This document shows positions 8,294-13,841 of a DNA stretch of 13,841 nucleotides, one piece after another. This stretch comes from Planctomycetota bacterium (GTDB lineage Bacteria; Planctomycetota; Planctomycetia; Isosphaerales; Isosphaeraceae). The DNA lies in NCBI GenBank assembly GCA_021777685.1, contig JAJYDH010000115.1, forward strand, positions 1 to 13,841. The letters are read 5' to 3'. Within the stretch, counting starts at the first letter, position 1. Every line of letters begins with the position of its first letter. The notes under the pieces are model-generated. The model was not told where the DNA came from. It worked only from the letters and a program-made list of their open reading frames with translations, and did no database searches. The position numbers were made by a program, and so were the translations under genes.

Positions 8294-9682
8294 TCACGCG
8301 ATGATACCCTTCACGACCTCGCCATGCACGTCGGTCAGGCGGAAATCGCGGCCGGAGTAGCGGTAGGTGAGCTTCTCGTGGTCGATGCCCATCAGGTGGA
8401 GGATGGTGGCGTGGAGGTCGTGGACGTGGACGCGATCCTCGACGGCGTTCCAGCCGAACTCGTCGGTCGACCCGTGGATATGACCTTGCTTGACCCCTCC
8501 GCCGGCCAGCCACATGGTGAAGCCGGTGTTGTGGTGGTCGCGCCCCTTGGACCCTTGCGAGGTCGGGGTCCGGCCGAACTCGCCGCCCCAGATGACCAGG
8601 GTCTCGTCGAACAGCCCCCGGGCCTTGAGGTCGGCCAGGAGGGCGGCGATGGGGGCGTCGGACTTGCGGGCGTGGTCGCGGTGGTTCTCCATGTCGCCGT
8701 GGTCGTCCCAGGGCTGGCCGTCGCCGTAGTAGACCTGGGTGATCCGCACGCCTCGCTCGGCCAGGCGGCGGGCGATCAGGCAGGCGTTGGCGAACGGCCC
8801 CTCGCCGTAGAGGCCCCGGGTGGCGGGGGTCTCCTGGCCGAGGTCGAAGGCGTCTCGGGCCTCGAACTGCATCCGGAAGGCCATCTCCAGAGATTGGATG
8901 CGGGATTCGAGCTGGGGGTCGCCGTAGCGGGATTCGACGTGGAGCTGGTTCATCTGCTGGAGGAGGTCGAGCTGCCCGCGCTGGGCGTCCTTGCCGAGGG
9001 ATTTGTTGGCGACGTGGGCGATGATGGATTTAGGGTCAACCGACCTGTTATTGATGTGAGTGCCCTGGAAGATCCCCGGCAGGAACGAGTTGCTCCAGAG
9101 CTGCGGGCCGACCACCGGCTTGCCCGGGCAGAGGACGACGAAGCCGGGGAGGTCCTGGTTCTCGGTCCCCAGGCCGTAGGTCAGCCACGAGCCGAGGCTG
9201 GGCCGGGTCGGCTGGATCACGCCCGAGTTCATCATCAGGAGCGCGGGCTCGTGGTTGGGGACGTCGGTGTACATCGACCGGATGACGCAGAGGTCGTCCG
9301 CCCGCTCGGCGAGCTTGGGGTAAAGCTCGCTGATGTCGATCCCGGCCCGGCCGTACCTGGCGAACTTGAAGTTCGACGGCATGAGCTTGCCGCCGCCGTT
9401 GCGGCCCTTGCGGACCGACTCGGGCGCGGGCTCGCCGTTCCTGGTGGCGAGCATCGGCTTGGGGTCGAACGTGTCGACGTGCGACGGCCCGCCGTTCATG
9501 AACAGGAAGATGACCCGCTTGGCCTTCGGGGCGAAGTGCGGGGCCTTCGGCGCCAGCGGGTTGCCCGCCGCCTTCGCCTCGGAGGCCAGCACGCCCGCCA
9601 GGCCCAGCGCGCCGAAGCCGCCGCCCATCCGCCGGAGCCAGTCGCGGCGGGTCAGGCCGGCGATGATGTTCGGATTCGTCAT
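8294..9682 (-). CDS. DUF1501 family protein, Tat-exported (longer paralogue)
   Basis: A 462-residue DUF1501 protein (PF07394) of the alkaline phosphatase-like superfamily, exported and of unknown activity. The Tat signal is at the N-terminus: LTRRDWLRR at 10-18, then a glycine/alanine/leucine core to about residue 38. Signatures in order are FLFMNGGPSHVDTFDPKP (59-76), WDDHGDMENH (325-334), GGEFGRTPTSQGSKGRDHHN (366-385), MWLAGGGVKQGHIHG (390-404), and a histidine-rich C-terminal stretch around VHVHDLHATILHLMGIDHEK (418-437). The frame is open to an ATG at 9748, but ATG 9682 is preferred. It has GGAG 9 bases upstream, places the Tat signal correctly, and avoids overlap with the HEPN-like gene, whose stop is 29 bases upstream. 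In planctomycetes this type usually follows a DUF1549/DUF1553 gene directly; here two unrelated small genes come between them. It is only distantly similar to the downstream DUF1501 paralogue. Confidence 0.93.
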   Translation of the reverse strand: MTNPNIIAGLTRRDWLRRMGGGFGALGLAGVLASEAKAAGNPLAPKAPHFAPKAKRVIFLFMNGGPSHVDTFDPKPMLATRNGEPAPESVRKGRNGGGKLMPSNFKFARYGRAGIDISELYPKLAERADDLCVIRSMYTDVPNHEPALLMMNSGVIQPTRPSLGSWLTYGLGTENQDLPGFVVLCPGKPVVGPQLWSNSFLPGIFQGTHINNRSVDPKSIIAHVANKSLGKDAQRGQLDLLQQMNQLHVESRYGDPQLESRIQSLEMAFRMQFEARDAFDLGQETPATRGLYGEGPFANACLIARRLAERGVRITQVYYGDGQPWDDHGDMENHRDHARKSDAPIAALLADLKARGLFDETLVIWGGEFGRTPTSQGSKGRDHHNTGFTMWLAGGGVKQGHIHGSTDEFGWNAVEDRVHVHDLHATILHLMGIDHEKLTYRYSGRDFRLTDVHGEVVKGIIA

Positions 9683-9691
9683 GGCGAGACA

Positions 9692-9695
9692 CTCC
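9692..9695 (-). promoter_or_regulatory. Ribosome binding site setting the DUF1501 start at 9682
   Basis: GGAG on the minus strand lies 9 bases before the ATG at 9682. It supports this start over the in-frame ATG at 9748, which would overlap the end of the HEPN-like gene and add 22 residues before the Tat signal. Confidence 0.6.
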
Positions 9696-9711
9696 GATCG
9701 AGGGGGTGGGT

Positions 9712-10170
9712 CTACCAGTCTTCGGGCAGTCGGCCGAAAAAAGTGCAAAGGAGCTTACGGGCCGCCGCGACGTCCACCGTCTCCGCCTCCGAATCTTCTT
9801 CGTGGATCAGTTTGTTGCGATATCGTCGTACTTTTTCGACATTCTCCCGCTCTTGGGAATCGATTCTTTGTTTTGAGCTTATCGATATGACAAGGTCCGA
9901 TACTCTCGCGATGCTCCGCTTCTTCAGCCGCTTCTTCCAGCAATCCCTCAAGCCAGTCTCGAACTCGGCGAACATTCGGATGAGATACGTTGCGTCAAGA
10001 TTGTCGGAGAACCTGTCGAAATGGAGTCGTTCCAGACCTTTGCCGACGAGAGTCGAAGGGGCTTTCTTGAGTTCCGCGTCCAGGGCATCCCGGGCCAAGG
10101 TGGCGACCCGATACTCCTTTTCGATGCTCTTGATCCTGAGGATCCAGTCAGAGCACTTTCCCGGCTTCAT
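9712..10170 (-). CDS. HEPN-like protein, candidate RNase toxin
   Basis: A 152-residue, almost entirely helical, charged protein without signal peptide. Residues 58-80 form an amphipathic helix (TYLIRMFAEFETGLRDCW). After a lysine/arginine-rich linker, residues 108-123 end in VRRYRNKLIH, giving R118-N119-x3-H123. This matches the R-x4-6-H motif of HEPN domains, with the common asparagine after the arginine. In many HEPN families these residues form a metal-independent RNase site in the dimer, as in toxin-antitoxin, abortive-infection and CRISPR-linked proteins. A two-helix segment (132-147) completes a plausible four-helix bundle. The assignment rests on motif and size, not on a search. The start overlaps the stop of the upstream gene as ATGA, and GAGG lies 5 bases before the ATG (10176-10179), indicating translational coupling. 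GC is only 46% over 9781-9900, far below the flanks, suggesting acquisition from elsewhere. It could instead be a non-catalytic HEPN-like scaffold. Confidence 0.7.
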   Translation of the reverse strand: MKPGKCSDWILRIKSIEKEYRVATLARDALDAELKKAPSTLVGKGLERLHFDRFSDNLDATYLIRMFAEFETGLRDCWKKRLKKRSIARVSDLVISISSKQRIDSQERENVEKVRRYRNKLIHEEDSEAETVDVAAARKLLCTFFGRLPEDW

Positions 10171-10874
10171 CCCATCCTCGCAAGCTTCTCGGAGACCTCC
10201 ACAAAATGCGAAGCGTTCCAGCGACGGGCCTTATTCTCGCCCGGCAGAGGATCGATCGTCCATTTGCCGCTCGGAGTGCGGCTGACCATGACGGACTCGT
10301 AAGCGGGCATCACCGCGAGGTCGAATACACCCCTGGATCTCACCGTGTACCGGCCGACGGGGATGAGGGCCATCTGCGACCCCATGACACTATAAATCAA
10401 ACGGTCCAATTCATATGTTCCCATAAAACGTTCGGTGAGAGTCCAGGGGTATCGCCTGGTCGGCCATCCTTCGGCCTCCGCCCAACCGGCCGCCTGATCG
10501 ATCAGGCCGCGAGCGGCCACGAGCCATTCTTTGAGCGTGTATTCCCGGACGATCGAGGCGATCTCCAGGAACGGCGGGATTGCGGCATCAAGCTGGGCCG
10601 GGGTCGCTGGTCCCCTCGGGTTGACTCTCGACGCGACATCCAGAAACCGGGCGACATCGCGGTCGAGGACCTCGCGGGTTTCGGGGTCGAGTTCCTGGAA
10701 ATCGTCGCGCTCGAATCCGGCCACCGCGCCTCTGGACAGCCAGATGTCGGAGTTGGCTCGCCGTAAGATACCCTCGAGCTCATCTCGACTCGTGTAGGGA
10801 TGCTCGGCATCGACACGCGGTAAGACGGTGCCTAACGCGGTCCGGACGCTCAGCAAGAAGTCATCTTTAGGCAT
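10167..10874 (-). CDS. Unrecognised 235-residue protein paired with the HEPN-like gene
   Basis: I do not recognise the family. The N-terminal half (about 1-135) reads as helical, with acidic segments such as 57-77 and tryptophans at 45, 117 and 131. The C-terminal half (about 150-210) looks like alternating beta strands with bulky hydrophobics (ALIPVGRYTVRSRGVFDLAV at 169-188, then VMVSRTPSGKWTID at 195-208), and a short helix closes the protein. No signal peptide or membrane segment is apparent. No nucleotidyltransferase GSxxxGxxxxxSDxD signature is present, so it is not an MNT-type antitoxin. It starts 4 bases after the DUF1553 stop codon, with only GGA at 8 bases as a binding site, and ends overlapping the HEPN-like start by 4 bases. 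GC falls to 40% at 10381-10440 but is about 63% near its 5' end. Position and coupling suggest a partner of the HEPN-like protein, perhaps its antitoxin or sensor; this is inference only. Confidence 0.75.
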   Translation of the reverse strand: MPKDDFLLSVRTALGTVLPRVDAEHPYTSRDELEGILRRANSDIWLSRGAVAGFERDDFQELDPETREVLDRDVARFLDVASRVNPRGPATPAQLDAAIPPFLEIASIVREYTLKEWLVAARGLIDQAAGWAEAEGWPTRRYPWTLTERFMGTYELDRLIYSVMGSQMALIPVGRYTVRSRGVFDLAVMPAYESVMVSRTPSGKWTIDPLPGENKARRWNASHFVEVSEKLARMG

Positions 10875-10878
10875 CGGA

Positions 10879-13647
10879 TCAATCCAGGAACAGGAATTCG
10901 TTCGCCCCCAGCAGCACCTGGGCGTACTGCTCCCACCGGCCGAGCGGCCCCTTGGGCCCGTCGGTCGGCTTGAGGAACTCGACGGCGAGGCCCACCTCGC
11001 GGTCGGTCGCGGGGCGGGCGTAGAGGAGCGGGAAGGCGCGGCGGACCTTCTCGGCGTCGTCGCCGGGGCCGCCCGTCAGCCGGGCGGCGAGGGCCTTCGC
11101 CTGACGCTCCATGAACTCGGAATTCAGGACGAAGAGCTGCTGGAGCGGCACGGCGGTGACGGTCCGCTTGTCGGCGGTGATGTTGGGGTCGGGGAAGTCG
11201 AACAGGCGGAGCAGGCCGTCGAGGTTGTGGCGGCTGACCTTGGCGTAGAAGGTCCGACGTTTGTTTTCGGGCGAGGCGAGGTCGGACGAGGGGCCGCCGA
11301 GCTTCGGGTCGAGGTTGCCCGAGACCGCCAGCATCGAGTCGCGCCAGGCTTCGACCTCCAGCCTCCGGCGATTGGCCCGCCAGAGATAGACGTTGGCCGC
11401 GTCGACCTCGGCGTTCGAGGGGTCGTCGGCCGCGGCCAGTTGATATGTCGCGGAGAGCATGATCTCGCGGTGCAGCCGCTTGAGCGACCAGCCCTCGGCG
11501 ACGAACTTGCGGGCCAGGTGGTCGAGCAGGGCGGGATGGCTGGGACGCTCGCCCATCTTGCCGAAGTTGCTGGGCGTGGCGACCAGCCCCCGGCCGAAGT
11601 GGTGTTCCCAGACCCGGTTGACCATCACCCGGGCCGTCAGCGGGTTGTCGGGGCTGGCGATCGCCCGGGCCAGTTCCAGCCGGCCGCTCCCCTTCGTCGA
11701 GAACGCGGGCGAGCCCTCGGCCGAGAGCACCGAGAGGAACCGCCGGGGGGCGTCGGGGCCGGGCGTGGCGGGGTTCCCTCGGAGAAAGACCTTCATGTTG
11801 GCCGGGCTCGGCCCCTCGGCCAGCGAGTGGACCACCGGGTACATCGGCGGGGCGTCGCCCTTGAGCTTCTCCAGCTCGGCCTTCTTGGCCTTGAGGGCGG
11901 CCTTCGACTCGGGCGGCAGGTGCTTCTCGACCTGATCCTTGGCCAGGGCGAACAGGCCGTCGGACGAGGTCAATTCGCGGAGGACGTCGGCCTCGGGGCC
12001 TCCGAGGACCGGCAAGGCCGGGGGCGACCCTTCGGCGGCGTTGGCCGTCGCGGCGACCCGCTGGGCTTCGAGGGCGTCGCGGAGGGTCAGGGTCGTCCGG
12101 ACGTATTCCTGGAAGGCGGCGGCGACCTTCGCGACCTCGGCCCTGGCCGCCTCGTCGCCCGAGAGGTCGACCTTCGGGTCCTGCCCCTCGACCAGCTTTC
12201 GCCAGCGGGCGAGGTAGGGCCGCCTGTCGTCGGCCTTCGGCGCGAGGTACTGGGCCCAGCGGTCGAGGATAAACCCTTCCAGGCCCTCGGGTTTGGCGAC
12301 CTCGGCGGTCTTCAGCCCCGGGTTGGCCTTCCGGCGGTTGGCCAGGGTCCAGGCCCCGACCATGTACCGGGCGGAGTCGGCCGCCGAGGCCGTCCGGGAC
12401 CAACGCCTCGACTCGTCCTTGAGATACGCCGCGATCTCGGCCGTCTTCGCCTTGATGGCGGCCTGGGCCTTGTCGTAAGCGGCGACGACTTCAGGAGCTG
12501 CGGCGGGGTATTCCTTGTAGGCGGAGCTGGAGAAGATGCCCGCCAGGGCGTAATAGTCGGCCGTGGGGATCGGGTCGAACTTGTGGTCGTGGCAGCGGGC
12601 GCAGGCGACGGTCAGCCCCAGGAAGCCCCGGGTCAGGGTGTCGACCCGGTCGTCCAGCTCGTCGTAAACCGCTCCCCCGTAATAGACCGGGCCGAGGGCG
12701 AAGAACCCGAGCGCGGCCAGCCGATCATCCCGCCCCGGCCCCTCGACCAGGTCGCCGGCCACCTGCTCGACGACGAACCGGTCGTAGGGCATGTCGTCGT
12801 TCAGGGCCTTCACGACCCAGTCGCGATACTTGTACCCATTCGGATACATCCTCGCCTGGAAGGTATGCGCCTGGTCCTCGCCATAGCGGGCGACGTCCAG
12901 CCAGTGCCGGCCCCAACGCTCGCCGTAGTGAGGGTTTGCGAGCAGTCGATCGACCACCTTCGCGAACGCCTCGGGCGACGCGTCGGCCAGGAACGCGCCG
13001 ACCTCCTCGGGCGTCGGCGGCAGGCCGATCAGGTCGAACGTGGCCCGGCGGATCAACGCCCGTTTGTCGGCCGGGGCGACGGGCCGGAGCCCCTTCCCCT
13101 CCAGTTCGGCGAGGACGAATCGGTCGATCGCCCCCTTCGGCCAGGACTCGTCCCTGACCGGCGGGGCGGGCGGGTCCTGGACCGGCCGGAAGGCCCAGAA
13201 CGCGCGGTCCTCGGCGGTGATCTTGCCTTCCGTAACGGCCGACGCAGGACGGACTTCTGCGGTCGCCTCGGGCCAGACCGCCCCTTCGCGGACCCACCGC
13301 GAGAGGGCGGCGACCTCCGCCTCCTTGAGCTTCCCCTTGGGCGGCATCTGGATGTCGGGCGAGTGGTTGACCGCCTCGATCAGCCGGCTCGACTCGGGCT
13401 TGCCGACCTCGATCGCCGGGCCCGAGTCCCCCCCGCGCATCAGGCTCGCCCGCGAGTCGAGCCGGAGCCCCGCCTTCTGCTTGGTCGGGCCGTGGCAATT
13501 GACGCAATGCTCTTCCAGGACTGGCCTTACTTTCCCCTCGAAGAACTCCACGAGGGCCGGATCGGCCTTGGTCGGGGCGTCGTCGGCCGGCGCGAAGGTC
13601 GGGCCGATCAGGCAGGCGAACGCGGCAAGGATGGTCGTCCGGCCCAT
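10879..13647 (-). CDS. Secreted PSCyt1-DUF1549-DUF1553 cytochrome-like protein
   Basis: A 922-residue protein of the planctomycete cytochrome/PSD1 group, the usual length for the full three-domain form. A signal peptide covers about 1-21. The N-terminal PSCyt1 domain has a haem c motif, CVNCH (48-52), and a likely distal methionine ligand in QMPPKG (M101). DUF1549 (PSCyt2, about 170-375) carries WGRHWLDVARYGED (245-258) and a second CxxCH, CARCH (349-353), within the typical ACARCHDHKFDPIP block. A variable, partly coiled-coil linker (about 385-600) leads to DUF1553 (PSD1, about 650-905), with LARAIASPDNPLTARVMVNR (659-678) and LQQLFVLNSEFM (835-846). Function is unknown; two covalent haems outside the cytoplasm suggest electron transfer linked to the DUF1501 partners. 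The gene heads the minus-strand cluster. A GGAGG lies 13 bases before the ATG, a rather long distance. The stop codon is 4 bases before the next gene. Confidence 0.94.
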   Translation of the reverse strand: MGRTTILAAFACLIGPTFAPADDAPTKADPALVEFFEGKVRPVLEEHCVNCHGPTKQKAGLRLDSRASLMRGGDSGPAIEVGKPESSRLIEAVNHSPDIQMPPKGKLKEAEVAALSRWVREGAVWPEATAEVRPASAVTEGKITAEDRAFWAFRPVQDPPAPPVRDESWPKGAIDRFVLAELEGKGLRPVAPADKRALIRRATFDLIGLPPTPEEVGAFLADASPEAFAKVVDRLLANPHYGERWGRHWLDVARYGEDQAHTFQARMYPNGYKYRDWVVKALNDDMPYDRFVVEQVAGDLVEGPGRDDRLAALGFFALGPVYYGGAVYDELDDRVDTLTRGFLGLTVACARCHDHKFDPIPTADYYALAGIFSSSAYKEYPAAAPEVVAAYDKAQAAIKAKTAEIAAYLKDESRRWSRTASAADSARYMVGAWTLANRRKANPGLKTAEVAKPEGLEGFILDRWAQYLAPKADDRRPYLARWRKLVEGQDPKVDLSGDEAARAEVAKVAAAFQEYVRTTLTLRDALEAQRVAATANAAEGSPPALPVLGGPEADVLRELTSSDGLFALAKDQVEKHLPPESKAALKAKKAELEKLKGDAPPMYPVVHSLAEGPSPANMKVFLRGNPATPGPDAPRRFLSVLSAEGSPAFSTKGSGRLELARAIASPDNPLTARVMVNRVWEHHFGRGLVATPSNFGKMGERPSHPALLDHLARKFVAEGWSLKRLHREIMLSATYQLAAADDPSNAEVDAANVYLWRANRRRLEVEAWRDSMLAVSGNLDPKLGGPSSDLASPENKRRTFYAKVSRHNLDGLLRLFDFPDPNITADKRTVTAVPLQQLFVLNSEFMERQAKALAARLTGGPGDDAEKVRRAFPLLYARPATDREVGLAVEFLKPTDGPKGPLGRWEQYAQVLLGANEFLFLD

Positions 13648-13788
13648 GAGGAGTCCGATCCCTCCCGAATTAAGCGGATGGCGGGGTGAGCTCGGGCGAG
13701 GCCGCCCGGTCGGCTGGCGAGTGTGCGGAGTCCATCAAGATCATCCTAGCCGCCGACCGCCCGACCCACAACCAGGTTTCGGCGGAAT

Positions 13789-13806
13789 TTTTACCAAATG
13801 TTAAAA
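13789..13806. promoter_or_regulatory. AT-rich 18-bp near-palindrome, candidate operator/promoter of the DUF1553 operon
   Basis: TTTTACCAAATGTTAAAA pairs with itself at seven of nine positions, in an AT-rich island inside otherwise GC-rich upstream DNA, about 140 bases before the DUF1553 start. On the minus strand it also contains TGG followed by TAAAAA, resembling an extended -10 element. The dyad could bind a dimeric repressor or activator, or the island could simply be a promoter core. A gene beyond the right end might share it. Confidence 0.3.
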
Positions 13807-13841
13807 CCCGCCCCCAACATCCCCCGCCCGACCCCCTGTCC

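Noticed and set aside
8324..10285. A 653-codon + strand frame covering the DUF1501 and HEPN-like genes
   Set aside because: It runs antisense across two clearly supported genes and their junction, and its composition changes at the low-GC region just as expected of a passive reading frame.
10296..10396. A GS...DLAV pattern in the 235-residue protein resembling a nucleotidyltransferase signature
   Set aside because: The spacing and the second aspartate of GSxxxG...SDxD are missing, so an MNT antitoxin assignment is not supported.
10828..13689. A 953-codon open frame on the + strand, antisense to the DUF1553 gene
   Set aside because: It is a shadow frame: low-complexity composition, no recognisable motif, and a real gene with haem motifs and a signal peptide on the other strand.

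Overview
The window looks like a piece of a planctomycete chromosome, most likely from the high-GC Isosphaeraceae/Gemmataceae side of the phylum (inference). The reasons are very high GC in most coding regions, weak or irregular Shine-Dalgarno sites, and a block of genes typical of planctomycetes: one PSCyt1/DUF1549/DUF1553 secreted cytochrome-like protein and two DUF1501 proteins. No rRNA, tRNA, CRISPR array, transposase or integrase was seen.

Left part (1-1922). A strong GC-rich hairpin at 40-79 probably ends transcription of a gene lying before the window. A long non-coding stretch with one candidate promoter follows, then a small arginine-rich protein of unknown function (406-786, +). Facing it is a beta-class DNA methyltransferase (852-1745, -) with no restriction partner in the window.

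Middle part (1923-6773). An RND efflux permease (1923-5180, -) and an HlyD/AcrA-type membrane fusion protein (5301-6773, +) are transcribed head to head from a 120-base gap that seems to hold overlapping divergent promoters. Together they would form the inner-membrane and periplasmic parts of a tripartite pump. No TolC-type outer-membrane gene is present. Both proteins show departures from the E. coli AcrAB pattern at functionally important positions.

Right part (6807-13647, all -). In order of transcription: a DUF1549/DUF1553 protein with two CxxCH haem motifs, an unrecognised 235-residue protein, a 152-residue HEPN-like protein with an R-N-x3-H motif, a 462-residue DUF1501 protein and, after a 128-base gap filled by an unusual heptamer-built inverted repeat, a second DUF1501 protein. 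The DUF1553 and DUF1501 genes are commonly direct neighbours in planctomycetes. Here the two small genes sit between them with 4-base spacing on one side, an ATGA overlap inside the pair, and a 29-base gap on the other side. Their central part is much lower in GC (46% over 9781-9900, 40% over 10381-10440) than the flanks (80% over 9541-9600). This pair is the best candidate in the window for an undescribed system: a possible HEPN RNase toxin with an upstream partner, carried as cargo inside a housekeeping-type operon.

Beyond the right end of the operon, an AT-rich island with an 18-bp near-perfect dyad (13789-13806) may hold its promoter or operator.
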